Shown: positions 11,693 to 21,514, numbered from the stretch's first letter. The stretch is 64,000 nt of DNA from Campanula takesimana (GCA_026119855.1 JAOWBW010000301.1:620001-684000), one strand, 5' to 3'. Program-made: numbers and translations. The notes: generated from the sequence alone by a model not told the origin.

Positions 11693-12127
11693 TATGCCTA
11701 TGCCCCCGCGCCTCCGCAAAATCCTCTCAGTTATCCATTGGGAAAGAGAAAGCAAATGGAAACTAAGTTTGAAAGGACACTCAATGAGCACCCCTTTGCA
11801 TTGAGTGGCGGCGATCCTTATCCCCACCACGCTCCGGTCAACGATGAAAGAAAAGCCAAATGCCAAGCCGAGCCCCATTTCACAATGTTTGGGGATTTCG
11901 GAATGCCCATAAGCAAAGTGTTTGAAGGATTGGTCAAACAAGGTCTCATGCAGCCCCTCGAATATTTCCGGCCAAAGAATCCTGAAAGATGCCGCAACAT
12001 CACCAAGAGGTATGCCTTTCACAACTACCATGGGCATAGTACCAAAGATTGCACCGCTGTGAAATGCATCATCCAGGAATTAATCGCGGAAGGAAAGCTT
12101 GAACGCCCCGGGTTGGGAAGTTGGTAA
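11693..12127 (+). pseudogene. Gag (C-terminal part) of gypsy element V
   Basis: The frame resumes after the E1 insertion (AYAPAPPQNP...) and runs about 144 codons to a stop at 12125-12127. It aligns along its length with the W gag at 52311-52901 (minus strand). A modified zinc knuckle C-x2-H-x4-H-x4-C is expected at the AFHNYHGH-TKDC segment, but V has tyrosine in place of the first cysteine. Gag binds and packages the element RNA. The N-terminal gag lies outside the window. Non-functional because of the insertion and an earlier stop. Confidence 0.8.
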
Positions 12128-12560
12128 TTAAGCGACAGCTATGGTCAGGAGCCGAACACCAAAACCCCTTCCATCAACCTCCCCTTAGGAAAAGTCAGAG
12201 TGTATTGTTAAGATGTGTGATAAGCCCTTAAGAAAAGCCAGTTAAGATATCTGTAAGGTTTAGTTAGAGTCTTGACTCCCCGGTTGATGCCATGTGGTGA
12301 TCATTCCGAGTTCATTGTCAGTTTTCTTAATAAGATTATCATTATCATTATGGCCTTGCCCAAAGTTTACATAAAAATATGTGCGTGAGTATTTCGCTCA
12401 AAATAAAAGTGTGTTTTTAAAAAAAAAATGGATATCAAGTCATTCTTAAAATAAAAGATCAAGTTTTTCCTAAAAGGTCAATCCGCTAATGAAGCGTTCT
12501 TCTCAAATCATGGTTATAATTTCACCTTGAGGTTTACTATGCTAAAGTCCTTTGCAGTTT
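12128..12560 (+). other. V interior between gag and the coiled-coil remnant
   Basis: No domain is recognised. Parts match W at 51640-52020 on the minus strand (CCGGTTGATACCATGTGGTGA and the A-rich stretch at 12415-12430), showing the same element family. No protease, RT or integrase is present. Confidence 0.65.
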
Positions 12561-12705
12561 TTTCCATTGGAAACATTAACCAAGGAACCCACATCTGAAT
12601 TGGCATCCGAGACAACCGTCCACATTAACAACAAGATCAAAATGTTGGAACGCCGTCTACAAGAAGAGGCCCTTGCTTCGGGAGCCCAAAGGCGGCTACA
12701 TTAGT
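12560..12705 (+). pseudogene. Short coiled-coil ORF remnant of V
   Basis: The peptide SELASETTVHINNKIKMLERRLQ and the following EEALASGAQRRLH align with the W peptide at 51345-51605 (minus strand). The heptad-like spacing of leucines and isoleucines suggests a short coiled coil. It ends at a TAG where W reads on. It may be a remnant of the Gag-Pol junction or an accessory ORF. Confidence 0.5.
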
Positions 12706-12827
12706 CGGACGTAAGACCAATCTCCTCGTTAACTCCCCAAAAATGCCAAGCCTTGACCCAAAGTGGTCATTTTAGGTTGAAGCCTTTGTCCCCGGCAGTC
12801 ATAACTGAGCGTAAGACCAAAAACATT

Positions 12828-13165
12828 TAAGGAGAGGATGAAAGATATCCACCTTTCGGTTTGACTACCGTAACAAAAGGTCTTGGGAGAGGATAAAAGA
12901 TATCCACCTACTAAACATTCGTAGGAGAGGATGAAAGATATCCACCTACCAAGTTATCTTTATAGAGGACGAAAGATGTCCACCTACCAAAACATTTAAG
13001 GAGAGGATGAAAGATATCCACCTTTCGGTTAGACTACCGTAATAAAAGGTCTTGGGAGAGGATAAAATATAGCCACCCACCAAACATTATTAGGAGAGGA
13101 TGAAAGATATCCACCTACCAAGGCATTTTAGGAGAGGATAAAAGATATCCACCTGCCAAAAAACA
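12828..13165 (+). repeat. Degenerate tandem repeats in the V 3' region
   Basis: About seven copies of a 40-60 bp unit, GGAGAGGATGAAAGATATCC plus ACCTACCAAAACATT, run between the coiled-coil remnant and the 3' LTR. The 3' regions of Tat-type elements are known to be rich in such repeats (Macas and colleagues). Confidence 0.85.
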
Positions 13166-13238
13166 TCTTAAAAGTCGACCTTCCGGGTGAGCTCCCGCTA
13201 AACAGCTCCCATATCCCAAAAAACATCCTTCTCTCGCA

Positions 13239-13276
13239 CTATTTTTGGCTTGAATCCCCGCAAACGGGATACGTAG
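13239..13276 (+). other. Type-1 hairpin candidate of V
   Basis: The inner stem CCCG/CGGG (13257-13260, 13265-13268) has loop CAAA, followed by TA and CGTAG (13272-13276). The left outer arm is mutated (GCACTATT instead of AACTACG). It sits 127 bp upstream of the 3' LTR, as in W. Confidence 0.55.
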
Positions 13277-13402
13277 GAATCCTATACCCCTAGGTCCAGC
13301 CATGTAACCAAATTGGTCAAGTCATCCTCCCATCATAGGCAGATTGGGATGCTTTTTAGGTTGACAACCCCGCTTTCTTAAAGCAACGTTGCCGAGGGGC
13401 TC

Positions 13403-14672
13403 TGTAAGTACCCCAATCTGAACTGAAACCAACTTAGAGGTATTCTTAGTAATATTTAAGGATAAACTTGATAGACTAGGGCCTCACTAGGATAAACCAA
13501 AAACTCTAGGACTGTTCTGTAATAAAAATTGGAAAAATCCAGAAGCTCGCCAGAGAGAACCTTACGGATGGTTTAGCCACGTGAGAGCTCTAGCCATATG
13601 GATGGTTTGGGTGACTTCAGTCCCTATAAATTAAGCCCTTGCTGATCATTTTAGGGGGGAGAAAAATAGTTTAGAGTGGTGAAACTCTGTGAGAATCACT
13701 GCAGAAACACAAACACCAAAATTTGAGTGAAAAAAATAGAGGAATAGGCACAAACCAAAATTGGTGAGGCCTCCTTCTCCCCAACTTCTCTCCAACTCAT
13801 ATCTCTCTTGCTACTTTGATTATCTACATTTTTTACCACTTTATATACAAATGTCTTTACATTTATGCAATATTATAACTTGTTACATTTATGTCATTTA
13901 CCTTTATGTCTTTAATTTTATGTCTTTAATTTTGGCTTGCTGATCCATTCCACATATGGAGAAAGCCTTGTATATTTATCTTGTATATTCATCTTGTATA
14001 TTTACTTCATTTATTGTCATAATGATCATGTTTGGGTGGTAAAGTCTCAATCTTTACCATCTAAACTTTGATTTACCCATAATATCACCTTTGAATGATA
14101 AAGACTCAATCTTTATCCATTAAAAGGTTGAATTTTGTTGTACCAAGGGTTTATAAGTGGATGGATCATCCATTTTGATCTTAAAGTCACAATCTTTAAC
14201 CATCTAAATGGTTATCTTGGCTCAAAGCCATGTTCATCACCTTTTGCATTTCTTACCCCAATAATTGCCTTGATCATACCCAAATCATTGTTTTTGGTGT
14301 CTAATTCAATGATAAAAGACATAGGAATGTTGTTATGCATGTTTGTGTACAACACAAATAAACTAGAAAAGTCACACTCTGTCCAGTTTCAATAGAATTC
14401 TCTGTTTCTGTCTGGAACTGGACTGTTTCTGATAAATCTGTAAATTCCCAGGACAACCATGACCATCTGTACGGATGGTTTAGCCGAAGGGAAGTTTTTT
14501 TTGTTTAAACCCCATTCTGTCAAAATCTTTGCAAATAAACCCTTTTTGTTAACTTTTTGACTGCTTTCTATTAAAAGTCAGTTTCGCCCATTTAAAAACA
14601 CACACACACACACTTGCACATTTGGTCAACAAACTTAGGGTGACTCGGTTTTCTGAGGCGGGTTGGGTGAAC
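13403..14672 (+). repeat. V 3' LTR (right end missing)
   Basis: It starts TGTAAGTACCCCAATCTGAA after a CGAGGGGCTC tract and matches the W LTRs (27400-37371 and 56306-57754, minus). A TATA box lies at 13625-13631. The promoter-proximal motif ACGGATGGTTTAGCC (13564-13578) recurs as ATGGATGGTTTGG (13598-13610) and at 14465-14483. The CA run at 14598-14611 is shared with W. The LTR stops at 14672 where R begins, and its last part is not seen. Confidence 0.85.
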
Positions 14673-15677
14673 TGTGAGCGAGCATCCTTTTTCGGGCCGT
14701 TCAAGGGTTGGTTTGATTGTAAGGACTTGATTGTTGCTCGATTTGTTGTGAGTCGCCACCATGTTTAACGGAACACGGACCATGAGATCTTGGATTCAAG
14801 ATTAAGTTATGGATTGGGAAGGTCAAGGAGTACCCAATATACCCAATCTAGCATTGGTCTTGCGATGAAAACATCATCATCATCATCTTAAAATTATGCG
14901 AAATAGGTACAAAGAGAGCCAAATAAATAATTTCTTATTTATTTGGAATGTCGGATCATGTGCTTCGAGACCATCTCCATGGATTGGAGTGGCTCTAGGC
15001 TGATCCTTTTGATAGAATCACACCACTTCAAAGCAAAGAAGGAGATGAGAAGAGAGAAAGCAAAGGAGTTACCTAAGCGTTCTTTAAGAATCCTATGGAT
15101 GGCCTTGACAAAAGGCCTTGATGATCCAAAATCTTGACTCAAATTGTGTTATGACTTGATGAATTTCGTGGGTTGCCTTTGCAAGGCTGATATCAGAGTG
15201 TTTGGTAGAGAGTTGTGGATTCAATGTTTCAACTTTTCAACGTTAGGTCCTTTTTGGCTCAAGAACCCCTTTATTTATATGATTTCTTGACTTAGGGACC
15301 AAGCCAAGGGGATGGGAATCAAAGACTTGATTTCCAAGAAGTTGTTTTTGGACTCTCAGATCGTCCTTCCTTTCTTTCCCGGATTATGGAGTGTTTTCCA
15401 AGAAACAAGGTTGAGTTCGATAACGAAACTGCTGGAAAACCCGTCTGTCATGGGGGATGTCTCGTACGAGACATTAGATGTCTCGTATGAGGCATCTTGT
15501 GCTGGAATCACAATTTTCCCCTCTGCTTAAGTTTTAATGTTCATTTTGGCCCCTAACTAACGAAGTCAGTCAAAAACTTAACGAGACATGTCAAACTTAA
15601 CGGGTTTTGACCCAAATCAAAGGCGAGACACAGAAGTAGTGTAATTATGAATGTAGGTTCAAAATGGGGTGTCTATA
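14673..15677 (-). repeat. R: gypsy LTR in reverse orientation
   Basis: Read on the minus strand it begins TATAGACACCCC (one change from the TGTAGACACCCC of X and Y) and ends GCTCGCTCACA. It contains the U5 copy of TGGCGACTC (14750-14758), a TATA-like AT-rich box near 15270 and a palindrome pair GTCTCGTACGAGAC / GTCTCGTATGAGGC (15460-15496). No PBS follows and no matching TSD is visible, so it is a 3' or solo LTR with a rearranged flank. Confidence 0.7.
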
Positions 15678-16708
15678 GAAGTTATTATAGTCTTCCACTT
15701 TATGAACATTATGTTTGACATATTCAAACGCTACCTTTAACAGGGTAGTTATAAAGGATATGATTGGCATAATCGGATTCAAGTAGGGAAGAATAATAAG
15801 CCAAATGGATTTGACTCTCTTCGGAGAGATGTCAAGCTTAGGCCTCTCGTAGAATGATATTGATGAAAGTGGTTGGCCGAACCCAAATGGATTGATGAGA
15901 TCAAGACATTTGAATTAATCAATATATTCGTAAACGAGAAAGCATTGAACAAATACAAGTTGACTATAGACCATGACTTGTGTTCAATAGACATCGTGGA
16001 CAAAGGGATTGTGACTTGTACTATAGTGGATAAACTTTGGGCTACAAAGTTATACTATTTGTGTAGTCATAAAAGGTTTGTTAGAATCTAATTATGACTT
16101 ACGGGATTTGACTGGTCAAACCCATTGGCAACTTAGTATAATCCTATTGGGTCATACACGCAGAACGGATAATTAAAAGGCTGAAAATAAAAGGAATACG
16201 GGTATCACGACCGTACGGAGGCCAAGCCGGTGTACGCCTGGCCAGGTGCCGTACGGCTCCTATGCCGTACTGGTTCAGTTTTAGGAAATTTCTTGTGTGA
16301 CAAAAAGTCCTAAACCCTAAAGGAATCAGATCTATCCCAGTATAAATATGTGTGTCCGAGTTTGAGAGACCCAGTTGATGATTCAAGAAATCACAAAGCT
16401 TTCTTAGATAGAGAATAACATGCATATTGAGAGGGATTAATTATTCCAAAGAGAAGAAGGAGTTCTTCAAGTTTTAAAGCCTAAGGATCTAGAAATTAAG
16501 TCCAGGAAAGTGTTCTTGGATCCGTTCAAAGTGTGGATCACTAATAGAGGATACTTTGCTTAGTATCTTAGTTCGTGATTGAAGATTTTGAACTACAAGG
16601 GTTGGTCCTAATTTATCTTATGCTTTATAAATTATTGTTCTTAATGGATCTAGTCTAGGGTTTTTTCATGTTTAATTCCGCTATGCATGGAGGTAATGAA
16701 ACCCAACA
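15678..16708 (+). repeat. F: Ty1/copia LTR, 5'-truncated
   Basis: It aligns with the copia LTRs cD and cE from GAAGTTATTATAGTCTTCCA to the terminal GAAACCCAACA. The first ~300 bp are missing. A TATA box lies at 16341-16348. CGACCGTACGG (16208-16218) and GCCGTACGGC (16248-16257) form a CpG-rich cluster upstream. It abuts the RNase H of Y with no TSD, indicating a deletion or recombination junction. Confidence 0.8.
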
Positions 16709-17337
16709 ATAAGTGGCAACTTTTTTTCGATGGGGTGGCCAATAAGCATGGTTATGGGATAGGAATGTTGCTTGTCGATCCAAAGGAGATCTACACTCTG
16801 ATTGCAATCCGTCTTAAATTCGAAGCCACTAACAATGTTGCCGAATATGAAGCATGTATAGCGGAGCTAGAAGCGGCCCTAGAAAGGAATGTCATAGATC
16901 TGGAAGTGTTTGGTGATTCTATGTTCAACATCAATCAGACGTCAGGCAAATGGAAAATTCAAGACCCGACTCTCCAACAGTATGGTCAGCACCTCGAGGA
17001 GTTGGTCGAACAATTCCAAGACATCTCGTTCAATTATTTTCCAAGGGACAAGAACCGCTTTACCGATGCATTGGCCACCATAGCCTCACTGGTCGAAATG
17101 CCCAAAGGAAAAATGGTGAAGCCCTTCAAAATTTTAAAAAGGACTAGTCCGGCATATTGTTCGAGCATTGAGATCAATGAAACTCAAGCAAGCCCTCTGT
17201 GGTACACTGACATCATGAATTTCCTCAAGGACGACACTTTCCCCGAAGGTAGCAATAAGAAGGCTCAAGTAGCATTAAAAAATTTGGCATCGAGATATGT
17301 GTTGATTGGGAATCGAATTTACAAGAGACACTATTAA
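16709..17337 (+). pseudogene. Tat-lineage RNase H and linker of element Y
   Basis: The frame (ATG at 16687 lies in the adjoining copia LTR, so it is not a native start) encodes KWQLFFDGVANKHGYGIG, NNVAEYEACIAELEAALE, VFGDSMF and DKNRFTDALA. These carry the Asp-Glu-Asp-Asp residues of RNase H1-fold enzymes. Placed between RT and integrase, this matches the second, archaeal-type RNase H known from Tat elements. It removes RNA from the RNA:DNA hybrid in reverse transcription. The frame ends at TAA 17335-17337, beyond which the polyprotein continues. RT and protease are missing, lost at the copia junction. Confidence 0.85.
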
Positions 17338-18440
17338 GGGATCAATCTCTTGTGTGCTAATGAGACCGAAGCTCAAGAGATAATGCATGAGGTTCACGAA
17401 GGAGAATGTGGACCCCACATAAAAGGGATCATGTTAGCCAAGAAGATACTCCGTATTGGTTACTATTGGAGTACCATGGAAAGAGATAGCATCGAGAAAG
17501 TCAAGAAGTGTGCCAAGTGCTAGTTCCATGCAAACTTGCAACATGCTCCACCTTCGCAGCTATACAACATGACCACGCCATGGCCATTCTCTTGTTAGGG
17601 TATAGATATCATCGGCAAGGTCCATCTCACGGGAAGCAATGGGAAATCATTTGTTCTAGTGGTTGTGGATTATTCTACAAAGTGGATTGAGGCACAAGCT
17701 TACCGAGTGCTCAACGCCAAGAAAATGGCCGAATTCGTAAAGACCAACATCATGTGTTGATACGGTGTCCCTCACGAGATTATCTCTGACAATGGTTCTC
17801 ACTTCGAGAAAGAAATGGATTCACTCTTGGTCGATTACAAAATTACCAAGCACAAGTCATCCCCGTACCGTCCCCAACCTAATGGAGTGGTCGAAGCAGC
17901 AAACAAGACAATTGAGACCATCATACAGAAAATGGTTACAACAGGAAGGGATTGGCCCGAGAAATTGCCTCTAGCATTATGGGGCTACCGCACATGAATC
18001 CGGTCAGCAACGGGAGAGACCCCGTACACATTGGTTTATGGTTCCGAAGCCGTGCTCCCAGTCGAACTCAAAGTTCCCACTTTGCGAGTCTTGCTCGAAA
18101 ATCAAGTCAATGAGGTTGAATGGATACAAAGTCGGTACGAATAACTAGTCCTACTCGACGAAAAGAGGCTAAGGGCATTTGAGCGTACAAGGGCCTATAA
18201 AAAAGAATGGCTAGGGCTTTCAACAAGAAGGTAAAGCCCCAAGACATCAAAGTGAGAGATTTGATCCTAAGACAACATCCTCCCAATTCCATGAATCCCC
18301 TTGGGAAATGGGGACCCCGATGGATCGGTCTGTACGTAGTCAAGAAGATACTAAGTGGCGGTGTAGTCTGACTCGTAGACTTGGATGGCGATCAACTGGC
18401 AAAGGAGGTCAACCTCGACAAGCTCAAGAAGTTCTTAGCT
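17338..18440 (+). pseudogene. Integrase of Tat element Y, decayed
   Basis: In order: an HHCC zinc segment (HEVHEGECGPHIKG ... KKCAKC), the catalytic core (GIDIIG; ISDNGSHFEKE; PNGVVEAANKTI, giving the DDE residues) and a GPY-like C-terminus (WGPRWIG ... NLDKLKKFLA). In-frame stops occur at 17521, 17596, 17758 (CGA to TGA compared with X), 17995 and 18142, with a frameshift near 18200. The family inserts retrotransposon cDNA into the chromosome; this copy cannot. The C-terminus ends at a TAA at 18440. Confidence 0.9.
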
Positions 18441-18488
18441 TAACAAATGAAGACCATAAAAAAAAAAAAAAAAAAAAAAAAGATCTCG

Positions 18489-18518
18489 CTAGGTTGAAAA
18501 CCCGCAAGGGCGGCCCAG
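18489..18518 (+). other. Type-2 hairpin candidate, Y copy 1
   Basis: CTAGG (18489-18493) and CCCAG (18514-18518) are the outer arms with one mismatch. The inner stem is CCC-GCAA-GGG (18501-18510), a GNRA tetraloop. It lies 49 bp after the integrase stop. Confidence 0.65.
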
Positions 18519-18552
18519 GCAAAAAAATAGAGCAAAGTGCAAAAAAATCCCG

Positions 18553-18582
18553 CTAGATTGAAAACCTGCGAGGGCGGTCTAG
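18553..18582 (+). other. Type-2 hairpin candidate, Y copy 2
   Basis: The outer arms CTAGA/TCTAG (18553-18557, 18578-18582) are a paired change from the CTAGG/CCTAG seen in other copies. The inner stem is CCT-GCGA-GGG (18565-18574), with a wobble pair and a GNRA loop. Confidence 0.7.
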
Positions 18583-18630
18583 GCAAAAAACAGGGTGCAC
18601 ACAAAAAAAAATGGTCTTCATTTGTTTGAA

Positions 18631-18667
18631 CTACGGAGACCTGAGCCTCTACACTGGAGGAACGTAG
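18631..18667 (+). other. Type-1 hairpin candidate of Y
   Basis: Outer arms CTACG/CGTAG (18631-18635, 18663-18667) and inner stem CCTC/GAGG (18646-18649, 18657-18660). The order integrase, two type-2 motifs, type-1 motif, antisense gene is the same in X. Confidence 0.7.
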
Positions 18668-18854
18668 GCAAACTTCGGGTGCGGTCTAAAAACAATCATT
18701 TTTACCCAATCACTTCATTAACAAGATGCAATTTTATTCATTTCATGAATCATTTTAACCATTACAATGGATGATGTTGAGCACTAAAAGACGTTAAAAT
18801 ATTAAATACTAACAAGTGGTCTATTAATTGCAATCTTGGGGTACTAAGAAAAGT

Positions 18855-19271
18855 CTAATATTTCTTCGGTTTGGGAACCCATTGCTTTCGACTAGGGCCC
18901 TTGACCTTCTTGGATGGGGGTGGAGCACTCGCGGAACCACCAAGGTGAGAGAAGAAGCTAGGACGGGACGGAGCGTCATCAACAACCTTCCCTTTACCCT
19001 TGTCAAAAGAGACCTCTTAGGGGATATTAGACAGACGCTTCCACACATGAGGATATTTTCCTTTGCCTTTGCCTCTCTTCTTCATGGTCCAATGATTCGG
19101 CTTAGGGGCTTCAATACGAACCACCGGCTTTGGAGGTTCAACCACAACCTCATTTGGTCTTCCCAAACGGTCAAAGACACTAGGGCGTGCCTTCACAATG
19201 GGGACAGGCTTTGATTGTTCACCCTCAGGAATAGACACTTTCACTTCAAAGGAAAAGGTCATGGGGGCCAT
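18855..19271 (-). pseudogene. Antisense extra ORF of element Y (basic, repeat-motif protein)
   Basis: The frame starts MAPMTFSFEVKVSIPEGEQS and ends ...KQWVPKPKKY, about 138 codons with one in-frame TAA near 19017. The motif RPSVFDRLG recurs later as RPSFFSHLG, and lysine-rich segments (KKRGKGKGK, SKKVKG) suggest nucleic-acid binding or nuclear localisation. VFDRLG-like segments are common in plant retrotransposon gag-related proteins, so it may derive from gag. It lies antisense to pol between integrase and 3' LTR, where Tat elements are known to carry extra ORFs (Steinbauerova and colleagues). The 3' UTR has AATAAA at 18733-18738 (complement), conserved with X. Confidence 0.65.
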
Positions 19272-19353
19272 TTTTGACAAGAATTTAAGGTTTGGGACAA
19301 TGGAAAATGGTGTAGAATAATGTTGTGTGAACAAACTGGTCGAAATGGGTTCA

Positions 19354-19486
19354 AATTTATAGTTGTTGGAGAATCCTATTCAGAAAAGAAAGGGATATAA
19401 ATCAGTAACCCAGACACGGGCGCTCCCGCCCTTGGTGATGAGACGCACGCGCATGCCATTTACAAATACAGAGGCGCGCGCCTTTG
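19354..19486 (-). promoter_or_regulatory. Putative promoter of the Y antisense gene
   Basis: On the minus strand a CpG-rich cluster (AAAGGCGCGCGCCTC at 19472-19486, GGCATGCGCGTGCGTCTC at 19440-19457, GGGCGGGAGCGCCC at 19418-19431) is followed by a TATA box in CAACTATAAATT (TATA at 19354-19361) and a TTCGACCA word. X has the same arrangement upstream of its antisense gene. The CpG motif also matches the LTR motif of this family. Confidence 0.6.
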
Positions 19487-19879
19487 ACAGACAGACAGAA
19501 CAGAACAGGTCTTTGTCAGTATAGAAGCAGCCCAGGCATTTCAACACCTTCAAACCTGCAATAGTTAAGAATCCATACCAACAAAAGCAGCAACAACAAA
19601 ACCACTTTGGGAACACAATAATTCGGTCTTCCCCTAAGGCATGTCTAAATTGAAATAAGATAGAAAATCCCACCAAACTTAAAGTAGGGCTTGTCTTTCT
19701 TTTCAGTCAAGGCCAATCTTGGTATTCTCACGAAAAGGGAAAAATTCAGGGTCCGCAGTCAACTATGCCCGCACCTCACAAAGGTCAACAGAAAATGCAG
19801 CTCCGAACACAGCAAATGCGGCTCCAAACAACAGTTTGGTCCATGGTGAACAACTGAAATCACCACCTCTTCACCAGCA

Positions 19880-20200
19880 AAGTTTGCTCAACGGACTATA
19901 AACCGGCATAACGGGTTCGCTAAACGAATTCAGCCAGTCCGCTCATCAGTCTATAAAACGGGCATAACTGGTACGACACACTGAACTCTACCTAGGTCCG
20001 CTCATTAGACTTAAAATGAGCAAACAACGGTTCCATAAAACAAATTCAGCTCAACTCAAGTCTGCCAACCAGACTCTAAATCAGCAAACGGGATTCGCTA
20101 AACGGATTTTAGCTTCAGTCCACTCAACGGAATCTAAATGGGCATAACGGTTCCGCTAAACGGCTCCAGTCTGAGTCTGCTAACCAGACTTTAAACCTTG
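19880..20200 (+). repeat. Degenerate tandem repeats in the Y 3' region
   Basis: About five diverged copies of a ~65-bp unit with CTATAAA-CGGCATAACGG, CGCTAAACG and CAGTCCGCTCA lie between the antisense promoter and the PPT. X has an unrelated tandem array in the same place. Confidence 0.75.
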
Positions 20201-20385
20201 GCCATGATGGGCTGTCTCACATCACCGTACCTCTTCCGTCAACAAAATTTGCTCACACAGAGAGCGCACTCCTATCCTTTGTAATTTCAAATTCCTGCTT
20301 TTATCGAGTCTTTGTTTTTTTCTTGGTGATGTCCTCGGCGTATGTCTTTATTTTGTCGGCGTGTTTTGCTTCACAATCAACGCCG

Positions 20386-20396
20386 CCGAAGGGCTC
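20386..20396 (+). other. Y polypurine tract
   Basis: CGAAGGGCTC directly precedes the 3' LTR, one change from the consensus CGAGGGGCTC. Confidence 0.75.
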
Positions 20397-21376
20397 TGTA
20401 GACACCCCGCCTTAGACTGCTCACCCCGATTGCACATTTGATTTTGTGTTTCTTCTTGTTTTAAGTGTTTTTTGTTAGTTTCTGTTACTTTTATTAAGTT
20501 CTTGACTGACTCCGTTAAGTCTAGGGACTAAACTGAATAACAATTCTAACCTTCCAGTCCATTCTGTCAAAATTACCTTCTCAGATTTGCGTGCCTCTGC
20601 CTCCAAAGGTCAGACGCGTGCGCCTTCCTCCCCAAAGGCCGGAGGCGTGCGCTTCTGGGCGTCAGTTACAGATTCTCTCCAAGAATCCCTCCCTTGCTCA
20701 ATTTACAGGATTTTGCATAGGAATTCCCTCTTTGTGACTTTGTTTTGGCACCAAAAACATCCCCTTTTCAACTATAAAAACCCCTCTTCTCCACCATTTC
20801 AAAGGGAGACTCTTTTTAGCACAAGAAAACTATACACAAACACTTTTAGAGTATTCTCAAGGCATTCTCCAAAGAAATCCTTGAAGCTACTTGAAATTTA
20901 GGTACTCTTACTTTTCTCTCTTCCCTCTATCTCATCTCTATATCTCTTCTTTTATTTTATAAAAGTGTGCAATCAACCCAAACCATTTTAGGACATGACA
21001 CCAAAGGCCACTTCACTACATTGAAGTTGGTCAAGGAGTTATCTTCCCATATTCAACCCCTTTTTTAACCCCTTAAATCTCATTTTCAAAGTATAGGAAT
21101 AACAATTTTTTTATCATGTAGATTATGAACAAGCAAGACCAACGTTAGTTAGGCAAAATAGGTGTTTAAGTACTTCTCATTTCGTAACCTAACCCCCGAA
21201 CCTCAATACACGAATCTCTGGTTTTCGTAACAAAACTTAGGCTAATTATTAGGTTTTTCTTTTGTTCCTCTAAAACATAGGTGGTGACTCTAAACTCTAA
21301 GACCAAATAGACATCCTAGGATAATCCACCCGCTCGAGCCTAAGGCACATGGGTTGCCAGCCCTAGGGTATCTACA
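20397..21376 (+). repeat. Y 3' LTR
   Basis: It starts TGTAGACACCCCGCC and ends GGGTATCTACA, 980 bp, and matches the X LTR (58871-59837, minus). TATA is in CAACTATAAAAACC (20772-20787). The promoter-proximal cluster at 20586-20664 (GACGCGTGCGCC, GGAGGCGTGCGCTTC) is a CpG-decayed version of the X cluster. The U5 PBS-like GGTGACTCT is at 21283-21291. Confidence 0.88.
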
Positions 21377-21514
21377 GAAACATCCAGTTAAGGAACACCA
21401 TCACTTTCTCAGAATTGGACATACCAGTGTTTGGGAATGATCATAATGAGCCTCTGCACATCACCAATGAAGTAGACGGGAAGCGAATCCCTAGAGTGTT
21501 TGTCGATAACAGAT
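21377..21514 (+). pseudogene. Protease-region scrap of another Tat element (Z)
   Basis: After the Y LTR the peptide TFSELDIPVFGNDHNEPLHI followed by DGKRIPRVFVDN matches the aspartic-protease start of Tat Pol proteins (…VLVDNGS). It reaches the VDN active-site region and is then cut by the cB LTR at 21515. Y therefore inserted into Z just upstream of the protease. Confidence 0.6.

Noticed and set aside
11687..12037. 116-codon minus-strand ORF over V gag
   Set aside because: Shadow frame; the plus-strand frame has the conserved Gag sequence.
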